Shown piece after piece: positions 1-11,736 of a stretch of DNA of 64,000 bases. The translations under genes and the position numbers were made by a program. Below the pieces are notes generated by a model, which saw only the letters and a program-made list of their open reading frames with translations, was not told where the DNA came from and did not search any database. Numbering within the stretch: position 1 is the stretch's first letter; each line of letters begins with the position of its first letter. This DNA comes from Neonectria sp. B-13 (lineage: Eukaryota; Ascomycota; Sordariomycetes; Hypocreales; Nectriaceae), in the NCBI GenBank assembly GCA_002682825.1, contig NOKP01000001.1, forward strand, positions 3,971,296 through 4,035,295, read 5' to 3'.

Positions 1-167
1 CCGGACACAGCCTCCAGGGATGAAGCAAGAACCCACAGGACGGCCATGGAGCTAGCTGGCCACCTTCGAGATGTCTGGAATGCGTTGTATTCACCAAGAG
101 GCCTCGGGTCGCCTAGGAAAAGTCTCAATTGACTTACCACCTCTCACAGAATCAGTGCGAGGCCGTC

Positions 168-174
168 TATATAA
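168..174 (+). promoter_or_regulatory. TATA box of the cellobiohydrolase gene
   Basis: A perfect TATATAA lies about 104 bases upstream of the cellobiohydrolase ATG, a usual spacing for a strongly induced fungal gene. A CTCCAG at 12-17 (CTGGAG on the minus strand) fits the carbon-repressor CreA/Cre1 consensus SYGGRG, but one such hexamer is weak evidence. Only 277 bases of upstream sequence are in the window, so the main activator sites may lie outside it. Confidence 0.6.
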
Positions 175-277
175 CCTGATGCCCTCGCCTTCTAATCTCA
201 AACTATCCTCCTCACACCTATCTCCATCAACTCCCTCTCTTCACTCACTGGAACAAAGACTCTGAATCATTCTCGCC

Positions 278-1924
278 ATGTATCGCAAACTCGCCGCCCT
301 CTCGGCCTTGGTCATCGCAGCCAAGGCGCAACAAGCCTGCACCAGTACCGCTGAGACTCATCCGAAGCTGACCTGGCAGAAATGCACTACTAGCGGCTGC
401 ACCAGTGTCTCTGGCTCAGTTGTTGTTGATGCTAACTGGCGATGGACCCATCTCACTACGTCAACCACCAATTGCTACAGTGGCAACGAATGGGATGAGA
501 CTATCTGCACTAGCAACGAGGTGTGCGCCGAGAAGTGTTGCCTGGATGGTGCCGACTACTCGGGCACCTACGGCGTCACCACCAGCGGCTCCCAGCTCAA
601 CCTCAAGTTCTTGACCAAGGGCCCCTATAGCACGAACATTGGTAGCCGTCTTTACCTCCTCGAGGACGATGATACCTACCAGATGTTCACCCTGCTGGGT
701 AACGAGTTCACCTTTGATGTCGATGTTTCGGGTATCAGCTGTGGCCTCAATGGTGCTGTATACTTCGTATCTATGGATGAGGATGGCGGCAAGGCCAAGT
801 ACGACGGCAACAATGCTGGAGCCAAGTACGGTACTGGATACTGTGATAGCCAGTGTCCTCGCGATGTCAAGTTCATCAATGGATTGGTAAGTATCTATGA
901 AAACACCCGGTGAGACAACATACGCTGACCATTATCTTTAGGCCAATGTGGAAGGCTGGGTGCCCTCCGAGGATGACATCAACTCTGGTGTTGGTGAGCT
1001 GGGCACTTGCTGCCCGGAGATGGACATCTGGGAGGCCAACGACAAGTCGACGGCCTACACTCCCCATCCTTGCGATACCCTCACCCAGAACTCCTGCAAC
1101 GGCGACGAATGCGGTGGCACCTACTCGGCTGACCGCTATGCTGGCGACTGCGATCCCGATGGTTGCGACTTCAACTCCTACCGCCAGGGCGACAAGACCT
1201 TCTACGGCAGCGGCTCAGGCTTCGATGTCGACACCTCTGCGAAGATGACTGTTGTCACCCAGTTCATTAAGGGTTCCAACGGAAAGCTGTCTGATATCAA
1301 GCGCTTCTACGTTCAAGACGGCGTGGTTATCCCCAACTCGGAGTCTACTATTTCTGGCATCGAAGGAAACTCCATCACCGCCGACTACTGCGCTGATCAG
1401 AAGGACGTCTTCGGCGACACCGACTCCTTTGCCGCTCACGGTGGTCTCTCTAAGATGAGCGATGCCCTTGCTGCGCCCATGGTCCTGGTCTTGAGCTTGT
1501 GGCACGACGTAAGTCCTTACCCGAATGTGCCTTGTCATTCTTTAGGTTCCTAAACTAACACCACCACTTATAGCACTACGCGCACATGCTCTGGCTCGAC
1601 TCGACCTACCCCGTCGGCTCTACCGCCCCTGGCGCCGCGCGCGGCTCTTGCGCTTCTACCTCTGGTGTCCCCTCCGATCTCGAGAAGAACGTTCCCAACT
1701 CCTCGGTTTCCTTCTCCAACATCAAGTTCGGCCCCATCGGCACCACCTTCAACTCCGACGGCACCACCGACCCCGAGGACCCCGAGGACCCCGAGGAACC
1801 CGGCACTGGTGATGCTGTTCCTCACTATGGCCAGTGTGGCGGCTCCAACTGGACCGGCAGCAAGATTTGCGTGACCCCTTACACTTGCACCAAGCTCAAC
1901 GACTTCTACTCCCAGTGCCTGTAA
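278..1924 (+). CDS. cbh1: GH7 cellobiohydrolase (Cel7A/CBH1 type) with C-terminal CBM1
   Basis: Secreted exo-cellulase that releases cellobiose processively from the reducing ends of cellulose chains. There are three exons, 278-886, 942-1508 and 1574-1924, giving 508 residues. A signal peptide of about 17 residues is followed by QQ at the mature N-terminus. The catalytic block EMDIWEAN places the nucleophile at E229, with D231 and the acid/base at E234. The tunnel tryptophans in NWRWTH and the [13 protein letters not shown] segments are present. A CBM1 ends the protein (HYGQCGG to YSQCL, with its four cysteines). The linker is odd: three tandem Asp-Pro-Glu units instead of a Ser/Thr-rich glycosylated stretch. 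Both introns have GTAAGT donors and reading phase is kept across them. The sugar transporter gene is convergent downstream. Confidence 0.97.
1769..1795 (+). repeat. 9-bp tandem repeat encoding the acidic linker
   Basis: Three perfect copies of GACCCCGAG encode Asp-Pro-Glu three times and are followed by Glu-Pro-Gly. They sit between the GH7 domain and the CBM1. Unit length is a multiple of three, so copy-number change would alter linker length without a frameshift. Confidence 0.9.
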
Positions 1925-2726
1925 GTCGGCCGTGCCGCGCCTGCGGGGCGAGGACGCAGTGTCTCTGAACGACTGAGAGGTTGAGGAGTGAGGGCGGGAA
2001 GACAGAAGCGCATCGGCTAGTGACGCCGAGTACATGGGGAACATAAGAAAACGATGGTTCGGATGTTGTGAGATTTTTTTCTTGGGCCCTCATTCGCTTG
2101 CTGTTTGTTTATATTTCGCTTCACTTGTCCATATTGCACTATTTATCAAATCAAGACTCTCGTTACATACTTGCAAATCATGGCTCTTTCGCATCTAATC
2201 GTGGTTCACCTGCAAAGCTAGCTCAACCAGCACTCCACAACGTTAAGTGATCTCCAGGATCACCCTTCCGGCCATTAATTCAGAGCCAAAACGTACATTA
2301 CGTAAAAACGCAATGAAGGTTCCTGGGTTTCGGGATGTTACCTTTCACTATAGGTCTTGGCACACCAACCGATGCTTGGCAGAACAGCCGAATGCTTGGC
2401 TGCATTAAACCGTAGGGCTGACTTTCACATGTGGGTGAGAACGTGTATTGAAGCCCAGTGTTGTATATTACAGTGGCATGTGGCAAACAGCATGATTAAG
2501 TCAAGAAACAAAGGCGGGGGATCTGGGTACGATAAGTCTCCCTGAAAAAGGGGCACATGCGTGATGTGTCTGGGTATATTGGAACAATGCCTAAACTGCC
2601 CACCTGCCTGCTGCCTGCTACTCTGCTCAACCGTATCACAAATTCTTCAGCACGCTATATGTAACCAGCACGCCGTACTACCCAGCTAGCTAGGTAGCCG
2701 CAGAAATCGCTCTTATAGGAATACAA
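1925..2726. other. Intergenic, convergent 3' regions
   Basis: This is shared 3' flank of the convergent cellobiohydrolase and sugar transporter genes. Open frames here are short and have no recognisable content. I see no further gene. Confidence 0.6.
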
Positions 2727-4860
2727 TCAAACAACCTCACGTCGTCGCTCCTCCTCGCGGACCTCAGCGCCGTCCTTGAGCTCAATAGGAGGGGCCTGGG
2801 TCTCGACGCCGATGCCAAGCATCTGGGCGCCCTTCTCGGTGTGGTCGGGACCGCCGAAGATGACATCCATATGCTCGAGAGCGACACCCTTGGTCTCAGG
2901 GATGAAGAAGTAGACAAAGATAGCGAGCAGGATGTTGATGCCCATGAAGAAGAAGAGGCACTTGAGGCCCGTCTTGTTGAGAAAGACGGGGAAGAACTGC
3001 TGGAAGATGACGTTGGCTACATTCTGGCACTGCGAAGCCATGCCGACAGCCTGGGAGCGGACATTGGCGGAGAAGACCTCGCTGGTCCACATCCAGACGA
3101 CGGCACCCCAGGAAGGCTTGTAGAAGAAGCTGCGGAATGGGGTCAGCGAAACGCATCAGGAAATAATCATTCAGTGGGGGGGGCTTACATGAAAGCGAAG
3201 AGCATAAAGACAATGCCGATGGCGACGGGCTGTGACTTGACGCCGTCGACGTCAGGAGTAGCCATACCGATGACGGGAACAATCAACATGCACACAGCCA
3301 TGCCGATGGCACCGACGATGAAAAGCCAGCGGCGACCGAAGCGATCAGCAGTCCAGGCAGCGTTGAGAGTGAACAGGATGCCAAAGGTGGCCCACAGCGC
3401 GTTGATGAGGTTACTATTTGGCGCGGTCGAGGTTAGAATATTTAGGCCTGGATGATATCGATGGCAGGAGATGAAGGAGATAAGGGGGTATACTTACATA
3501 GTCTCAGTAGAGCTCCAAACCTTCTTGTAGATGGCAGTAGAGTAGTTGTTGAGAGTACCCTGGCCGGTGAGCTGCTGGCCGACGTTGAGGACGACGGCGA
3601 GACCGAAACGCTTGCGAACAGACGGGTCCTTGAAGAGGGCGGAGTAACCGCTGGCGTTCATCTCCTTCTCATACTCGATCGCCTCGCGAATGGCTAGGAG
3701 CTCCTCCTCGACCTCCTCCTCGGTGTCACGGATGCGGCGCAGGCCGGCGCGGGCGGCTTCAATGTTGTTGTTCTTCTTGACGTGCCAGCGGGGCGACTCG
3801 GGCTGGAAGGGAAGGGCGATGATGATGAAGATGGGGACCATGATCTGGAAGATGACGACCATGCGCCAGTCCCACTGGCCGAGCTTCTCGCGGTGCAGGC
3901 CGCAGGCGTAGTTGATCCAGTAGGCGATAAAGGCGCCGACAGAGTAGTTGAGCTGCCAGAAGGTCATGACATTGCCGCGGATGGAGGCCGGGACAACCTC
4001 ATTGATGTAGACGGGGCCGGCAGCTGTGTAGGGAAAGTTTGGTTAGCCGTGTTGTCTTGAATTGGGTTGTGTTTTGGGGGGAGCGAAACATACTCAGAGC
4101 TGTACCCTGGCCGATACCGATGAGAGCACGGCCAAAGATGAAGACGCCTAGCTTGCCCTTGGGGGCAAAGGTCTGAACGAGGGTGGCAATAATGGTGATG
4201 AAGCATCCGATGCCCATTCCCCATCGTCGGCCCAAGTAGTCGGCCTGGATTCGGATAGTTAGCGATGTGATGTCCCGCAAAGTGTCATGGCACAGGGCCT
4301 TTGGAGGGGACGAGTTGACAGGACAGGGGGGGTGAGAGGGAGTGAAGAAGAGGGTGCGGTGAGAGTGGCGAGCATTGTGTGGAGAAAGGACAAGCAAGGA
4401 GATCAGAACATACCGTAGGACCACCAATGAAGAAACCGCTGACAATGGCGCCGATGGTGTAGCAGGTGTTGATCAGGCCGAGGGTGTAGCCGTCTTTTTC
4501 CTAGGCGGAGTGTTAGATTGATTGGTGGTTGGGTTGGGAGACCGGGGGTTTGATGTGGTATCAGGCGTAGACGAGGCCGAGGCCAAGCAACCAGGGCACC
4601 GGAAACACGGCACTCGAGGTTGAGGGTGCGAGGTATTGGGGTTGAGAGCAACGTACCGGGTCGAGATTGAACCACTCCAACCAGTTGGTTGAGGCTTGAA
4701 GGGCCTATTGAGACGATTAATATCCACCATGGTTGTAGAGTAGTGGGGTGAGGGGAATCTCTCTCACGTTGAAGACACTGGAGTCGAAGCCGTACAACGT
4801 CATGCACGACGCGGCGACGAGGCAGATGTACCAGTTGTACCGGCGGGTAGTGGTCATCAT
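2727..4860 (-). CDS. MFS sugar transporter (hexose transporter-like)
   Basis: Twelve-helix major facilitator of the sugar porter family, expected in the plasma membrane as a proton-coupled sugar importer. Seven exons read 4860-4768, 4704-4657, 4500-4414, 4244-4094, 4023-3498, 3413-3189 and 3129-2727, giving 510 residues. Family signatures are present: a GRRWG loop after helix 2, PESPRW after helix 6, DRFGRR between helices 8 and 9, and PETKG after helix 12. Frame is continuous at every junction. The open frame extends upstream to 4974, but only from a TTG; the first ATG is at 4860 in a good AAG-ATG context. The substrate cannot be read from sequence. The cellulase and Zn2Cys6 neighbours suggest glucose, cellobiose or another plant sugar, which is inference. 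Confidence 0.93.
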
Positions 4861-5880
4861 CTTGGCGGTATTGCGATGGTGTTGCTGGTGTTGACGGTGA
4901 GAGAAGTTCCCAAGCTCCGGGTTCGGCAGTGGTTTGGGTCGATCCGAGGTGGAGGCGGAGGTGGAGGCACTCAAGGTCTCCCCGCGATCAAGTCAACAAA
5001 GACAGGAAGCACAGAATCCCAGAGAGAATTGGTCTCTGTAAGGTACAAGAGAATGGGAATGAGAATGAGAAGAGATGTGTGGAAGCCCCTGGGGAAGTGT
5101 CAAAAAAGAAACGAGGGACGAAGGGCCGGTCTTTTTATCTTTCCCCAGGAGTCAGTCCGGGGGGGCCCCCAGAGAAAGCAGCGGCATCTCGTGCCCCAGA
5201 CCCCAGACGATTGAGGACGAGAGGGATCTCCAATTCGCTAGAGATTCAAAAAGGGCGACTCCACCAGCGATGAAGCTAGAGACTGACTAGGTGGGAGTGT
5301 GAGAGGAGACCGGCGTGGTTTACGGTGTAAGGTTAATAAGGTCGGCAAGGCAAGGTAAGGTAAGGTAGTAAGGTAGTAAGGTGTGGTGTCCAGACAAGCA
5401 GTGAGCGTAGATGTAGCACTGCGGTACTGCGTGCCTAAGGTACAAGGCCTCTCTAAACGCTAAACTGGAAGGCACTCGGGGCTGGCACTGCAGGGACGGT
5501 ACCTGGCCTATAGCGGAGGGCCGAGCACAAACTCTAGGTACAGTGGTGTATAGCATCTCGTAGACGACCCAGGGGAAACCCCCCCCCAAAGTGAGGTGAG
5601 GGCGTAAATGGCGAGGACCGTTCGGCAAGGGGCAGTACATCTGCGGTACCTACCTGGCACCGGAGTCATTTCATCACGGTCAAATAAAGGACCACGACCA
5701 AATTCTGCAAATTCCAGTCCCAGTTCATGGTTCGTTTTCTCCTATGGCCTGTCTTGTCTACCTCACTTTACTACTACTAAGACCCAACTACTCGTTGCCT
5801 TTCTTTACCCCCAATGCCGAGTCCCCCCTTGCCTTGCCCTTCCCCACGCCCGAAAAGGGGAGGAATTCCCGGCCTGTTTC

Positions 5881-5934
5881 CATCGCATCGCATCGCATCG
5901 TCCACCTCTTTGATTTGATTTGATTTGATTTGAT
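5881..5934. repeat. Pentamer microsatellites CATCG and TTTGA
   Basis: CATCG occurs four times at 5881-5900. A TTTGA run of about five copies follows at 5909-5934. An inverted CAGTAC/GTACTG segment lies just after. Confidence 0.9.
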
Positions 5935-6042
5935 ACGGTTCAGTACAGTGCAGTACTGTACATTGATACCCATGTTCCGTCCTCCCTGTCGCTTTTCTCC
6001 ACCCGCTCCTCATCCTCCTTCTCCTCTCTTCCCGTCGTGCAG

Positions 6043-6080
<38 letters not shown>
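6043..6080. repeat. (CTAT)n tetranucleotide microsatellite
   Basis: About nine perfect TATC/CTAT units run without interruption. This is a simple sequence repeat in non-coding DNA. Confidence 0.95.
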
Positions 6081-8969
6081 GGTACCACTCTCACATGCTG
6101 CCCAACCAATTCACTCACCCACACACCTCAACTATTTGCCTCCCTCCCCGTTCCCCCCCTCCCTCGTCAGCCTCTCAAAACCTCCGACCTTTTTCTTGAA
6201 GCTGGCCCGGTCCACAATCCACAACCAACAACCAAAGTGGTTGTGTGGGGTTTTTCGGACCATCTCCCCTTGGCACGCGGCTGAATGGGGCCGTCGCAAG
6301 CGTTGCAAAGAAGATCGCGTGTTACAGGCAAGCCACCCCTAGCCAGCTCAAGCCAGTCGTGCTCTCATTGGCGCGAAAACATATCGCCGTCTTCCATGGT
6401 TTTATTTACCGTCCAGTCCCGTACCGTAGTTCGACGCCTCGTCGTCGAGTCTTGACTTACATGACTTGCCCTTGTTCAGTTTTGGCCTCGTTTTTTGCTT
6501 CCTCCCCATCCCCCAGGTGCGGAGCACCCGCCTTTCCCCGCATCCTGCCTTAAGCTTCGTGGAGAAGGAGGAGAAAATCCGAGAAACGAGGCCGACCCCA
6601 AGTTCCCACGAGCAAGTGGGAGAGGGAGATCTCTTGGCCGTTGTCATCGCTCGTTGTCATTCAGCCGCCGTTGTCATCGTGCATCGCCAGACTTAACAAA
6701 AAAAAAGTAATTGAAATATAGAACCAAGCTCTCATTATAACTACAGTCTCTGTTTGGAGAGTGCAATAAATATATCAATGCAATGAGCGTTAACAAGGTG
6801 GGAGAAAAAAAGTTACAGAAAGCTAAGACCTCGTCTGCTCATCTGTCCGTCTGTCCGTCTGTCCATCGGTCTACCTGTCTCTCCATCACCCCATGTCTTC
6901 ACCACAAGGCAAACCAGACACACCTTCGCCGCAATTGTCACTTCTGTTTCTTTCTGTCTCTCTCTCTCTCCATCTATCTTGTCTCGTCCTGTGCTCTCAT
7001 ACCCTGTCTTTCTCCTCTCTCCCTCTCCCTGTCATATTCACTCTTCTCGCTTATCCCTTCTCACTTCCAATGCCCCAAATATGCGAATAGAATCACACAC
7101 ACGCGCGCACGTATTCAGATCCCGGTCCCCAACACACGCACACGCCGCTGACCACATGCCCAGACCCCGTTCCTGCCAAGGATCGCCAGGGCCAAGAGAT
7201 GAGAATTGGCCGATTTATCCATCCCGCCAACGAAACACTCAGCTCTCACCCCCCTCCAGCCTCCAACCTCCAACCTCCCACAAACCAAACCCCCATTCAG
7301 ACATTGGGGGTTCAAACTCTTTCAAGGTTTTTTTCTTCTTTCCTTTCCTTTCCCGGGTTTTTGACAAGGGGAGAGAGGCTCCATCCCACCATGTCCACAC
7401 TACCTTACGTGCCGTGATGCCGCTACAACCGTTCGGTGCCGCACCGAGACTGGCCCACGTTCCTGCAAATGACTGTAATGGCTGCAATGGCTGCAAATGG
7501 GGCCGTTGTGGCGGCAGCGGCATAGATGCGCCCCAGATCACACTTACGCCTAGAACCTCGTAGCCTGCTGTTCGTTCGGATCGAAACCTGGAGGACCGCC
7601 CAGCATCCATGACAACATTTCTCCACCCATCACAGCTCGAGGAGTCGAGGCATCTTCCCGCTAGTCTCTATGTCTCAAGTCACCTGAATGCTTTCTCTTG
7701 TGCGACCGAGCGACCGCTTTCAACCACAGACACTCCGCTATTCCCAACAACCCCAGACCATTGATCAAACAATACATCGTTTTTTTGTTAAAGGTGTCCT
7801 GTCCACTCCTGTCGTATTGTGCCGTGTCGTGTCGTGTCCTAGTTCCCCACCTCACCATCATCCCCCGTCATTTTGCATCACACCCTCCCTCCCTTCAACG
7901 CAGTCCAGGATCGCTCGCCGAGTTGCGCCAATCAAGCCTTGGCGACTGCCGTTCTTGTAGGCATCGTGCGTCTACCAATGTCCATTTACCGGGGCAATAT
8001 ACAGCTTTCGGTCCTGTACCGAGGCTTGAACAAAAGTTCCCCTCTCTCATCCTCACCTCATTGCACTTGATGATCAACGCCAACAACCCATCACCCTTCT
8101 CGTGTCTCCACCCTTTTGTCTGCGTGGAATCATCTGTACGAATATCCAACATCCTTCCTCTCTGGCAATTGCTCATACTTAGCCTGATCACCCCTGGCCA
8201 TCAGACGCTGATCATCCAGACACACATGCACGTGCACCATACCTCTCGTCCTCACCCGCATTTGCTTGACAGGGGTTGGGTCTTCGTACAGCCATCCCCC
8301 GCCCGTCCGTTGGTCTCGGCCGAGAATCACAAAGTCAAGGGAATTGTGTTCCGGTCCGACTGAATCTCTCATATACTGTACTCCGTGCCCTCTTTACAGT
8401 CGTATATGATTCCACTTTGAGCACACCTTTCTTCTATCCTATCCAAAACCTGCGCCTTGGGGGCGGCCGTTTGCGAGCTTGGGGTTGGCCAGATATGGCA
8501 AAACAGCCCACCGCCTTGTTACTTGACATCGAGCACTCCTCCGGGTCATCACTATGGTTCTCAGTGCTGACATACTTTTCTGTTGCCGCCAGGCACAAGA
8601 TCCGACAACTTGGCATCGAACGCGTGCTAGCGCGTATTGCCATACGGGGATATCGGTACAAACCCCAACGATGACCCTGAACAACCCCATGTGTGACGCT
8701 CTCGGGCATGAAACCGTCTTTGGCTTGTATCGAGCTGTATAAGAGGCAGCCCCAAGTGCAGTGAATCCGTCAAGAGGCACCACCCATTGGACTATCACCG
8801 ACTATGATAGCATCTCAAAAGGTCCTCGTCGGAGACCTCCTAGCTCGGCCGAGCTGGGAAGTGAGCTTGTTCAAGTGGAAGATGTGTCCAGAATGTAAAA
8901 CGAGCCGTCTTATTCTCTCCATATATTGTCCACAAAACATATATGGTTCTTGCTCGCTTTCGAAAAAGG

Positions 8970-11287
8970 TTATTGTGGATGACCTCCTCGCATCATCTGC
9001 GCAACGTCAACGCCCACCCATCGCATTTCCTGGCGTTGTTGTCCACCATGCATCTGGCCGGGTGCTGTTTGAGGCGGCATGCCCCCATTCTGGTACTGCA
9101 TCTGGTTCTGGTGCTGCTCCCTCGCAGCGTCTCGCGCTTGTTTTCGCCTGCTCAGGCGCTCAACCACCTCCTCGGAGATTCTCCCGAAGCTCTCTTTCCA
9201 CATCGCTGCATCTTCCCAGCGCTCTCCGTACGTTCCTAGTGTCTGGGAAACTCTATCCAGGCATCGCAAGCTGCGGTCGAGATTATCCTCCCCTGACATA
9301 CCCTGAGGCTGCAACCGTCTCGGAAGTGGGGGGGCTGGGGCGGCACCAGGGCGAGGGATCGGGATGGGAACCGGGACTCCGGAAAGAAGCATGTCCTCTG
9401 CGTCTCGTAGGACCGCGAGAAATTGGTTGGCCATGAAATACACCCTGAGCACATCGTGGTAGGTGTAGAAGCCTGGGTTTTGCAGCCCATGTGCAATTTC
9501 GTGGATGGCATCCAGATATGCCATTGAATGCTCGAAAATGAGGATGCGGTTGTAGTCTGTGATTTGCGGCGCCCTGGCTGATGGCGCAATACAGTAGACG
9601 TAGCTATACCTTAGTTCTTGCTCAAACAGTTGCCGAATTCCAGGTGGGAGTGTAAGAGGAAGCGATTCAGCCCATTCCCGCATGTCTAGACACATGTTCC
9701 AGATATAGGAGATTGGGTCCTGTAGAGGGGTCGGCCCTGACTGATATAGCTCTTGGTACCAATGAGACTGCGCACGCCGAAGCTGGAAGAGGAGCAAAGC
9801 TGGATCGGGAGACTGCGGTCCTGCGATGGGTCCTGCGACAGATGCCTTGCGCCCCGACCCGGAAGCATGCGGGAAGGCGACGTTGACTGTATCGTCGGTG
9901 AAGGAGAATGTCCGAGCATGTACCATGCTGATGGCTCTGTAGAGGAGAGTCAGTACTCATTTGCATGTTACACGATCGCTATGAGGGCTTGGGGTGGTTG
10001 ACGAACCGATCAAGAGCATACACGCTATAGAAGATCTTGCGTCGCAGGTCCAGGGAGGCCTTATCAGATACGGAGGACATGGGTGGATCCTGGTGGAAGC
10101 CAAGGTCGACAATGGCCCTAGCTGTGAATCCTATTAGGTGCCAGCTGTCGAAATGAGCAGGATCCAGCATAGCGTACTGCGTGAGGAGAAGCAGAGACTG
10201 GATCTGGGTGACGTATCCAGGCCCCAAAGCCCCGTCAGCAAAACTCATGGCTCGAGACGCGAATTCCACCCCATTCACGTAGTATTCGTCCCCGTGGCGA
10301 CGGCTTTGGGCTGTAGAGCCGATGGCGAGCACCATATAGACCATCCAACAATCAGCATCCTTGATAACGCGGTCATCCTGCTGGTACAGGTCATCGAGGG
10401 CGGTTAAGAGACCTGTTTCTGAAAAGCACGGAAACAGAGAGTAAATGGTGTTGATATAGTGCTGAACAATGGCGTGGGCAGTTTGTCTTGGTGGCAGGCA
10501 GGCCTGGGGGGACTCTGGGAGAGCATTGTTAGTAGTAGCTGCGAGGACTAGCCTAGCAAACGTCATGTTGCTAGCAGTGGGCTCGAAGTCCCGGGTAGTT
10601 GCATTGACAGATCTACAGCAGGGAGTTAGGAGTCTCGTTAGCTAGATGGGATGTCGGCTCTGAATTCTCACAGGAAGCCAAAGTCGGATACGATGGAATT
10701 GACATCGGAGTTCTCTCGCTTCCGGGCCGCCTTGCGGTGGATGGCGGCGCGGATGGCAGCGAGGGAATCCCTCCTATCGATCTGGGAGTTGAACGTCGAT
10801 GTGTCTGTATCATGGAGGGCCACAGAGGCCTTTCGTGACTTGGCAAACTGCAGGCGCTTCTCCAGCTTCTCTATGCGGAGTTCCAAGGCGGCGACATAAC
10901 TATACGGGATGTGTGAGCATCTGAACGGCGGGAGGGAAGCCTCGAGGATGATGAACTGACCTCCTTTCCTTGCCTCGAGCAAACTGGTCGTTTGCCGCTG
11001 AGCATTCGTTCACACGGCCAGCCTTTTCGCAGGCTGTGCACGCGGGCAACTTGCCATCACACTGGCCAGGAACATTAGTCTCGAGCGAATGGCGCGAACA
11101 GAGGTGGCACTGTGGTTAATCACCTTTACTTTGGCAGCGCGGCCTTGAAATGAACCCAGTCAGTACTTTGTACATTGCTAAACGACCATAACGATGATAG
11201 AAAGGGTCGAGACTCACATCGAGAGCAGGCCGAGACGGGACGTGAAACCCTTAGGAGCGGATTGTGAGAGAAGCTTGTGCGGGGCAT
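8970..11287 (-). CDS. Zn2Cys6 transcription factor with fungal-specific TF domain (possibly CLR-1-like)
   Basis: Nuclear regulator of 663 residues in six exons: 11287-11218, 11143-11124, 11061-10961, 10899-10672, 10612-10007 and 9936-8970. The binuclear cluster has cysteines at 21, 24, 31, 38, 41 and 50 and is assembled from exons 1 to 3, exon 2 being only 20 bases. A coiled-coil follows directly (KERSYVAALE, then LEKRL). The fungal TF (MHR) domain is in exon 5, with DSWHLIGFTARAIVDLG and YALDR across the exon 5/6 junction. The C-terminus is Gln/Met-rich. Intron 1 uses an AAG acceptor and intron 5 a GTTCGT donor; both are forced by frame and family fit. The overall build recalls CLR-1/ClrA-type cellulose regulators from memory. 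That assignment is tentative; the Zn2Cys6 call is firm. Confidence 0.88.
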
Positions 11288-11706
11288 TTTGTCACGACGG
11301 CAAGGCCAGCGGCAACAGGACACACTCCCTGGCAGCGTCGGCGGCGTATTTCACGGAAACTGCGACGGAGGCCACGATAGAAAGGTCGCGGCGGATGAAA
11401 GCAGCAGGATGGGGGGACTGAAGGACTTCGAAACACGGGTAGAAGAGAGTTGGAGAGAACAGTTGGATTGTCGTTTGACGTCTCCACCAGCACGAGGCCG
11501 ACCTGCTTATTCTAGAAAAGAGCCGCAATGGTCAGGCTGGGCTTAGCCTTGCGTGATGTTAGGCGGGAGGTACGTAGATAGGTACGTAGGCCGGCTGGGG
11601 ATTCCGAATTGCGCGTACTGTTGCTGGCAACGCGGGGCGGAAGGGGGGAGACAGGGAGACTGGAGCCGCCTTTGTGTGCCTGGTTTGCTGGTGTCTCGAG
11701 TGCGTG

Positions 11707-11736
11707 ACCGTGCGAGACCGTGCGAGACCGTGCGAT
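11707..11736. repeat. 10-bp tandem repeat (ACCGTGCGAG)
   Basis: Three head-to-tail copies, the last with one mismatch, lie about 430 bases upstream of the Zn2Cys6 start at 11287. Confidence 0.85.

Larger units (their letters stand above)
4861..8969. other. 4.1 kb gene-free region with microsatellites
   Basis: This lies between the start of the sugar transporter and the stop of the first Zn2Cys6 gene. The plus strand is strongly pyrimidine-rich from about 5.6 to 8.2 kb. It carries AAGGTA repeats (about 5343-5385), CATCG and TTTGA pentamer runs and a CTAT run. The longest frame (7698-8363) has low-complexity composition and no domain. It may hold long untranslated leaders or a non-coding transcript, but I can support no coding gene. 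Confidence 0.55.

Noticed and set aside
4717..4974. Longer N-terminus for the sugar transporter (Ser/Thr-rich extension)
   Set aside because: The extension opens only from a TTG codon at 4974. The ATG at 4860 has a good context and gives the usual family length.
7698..8363. 221-codon plus-strand frame
   Set aside because: It starts from a non-ATG codon, is low-complexity, and shows no domain or coding pattern; it lies in pyrimidine-rich DNA.
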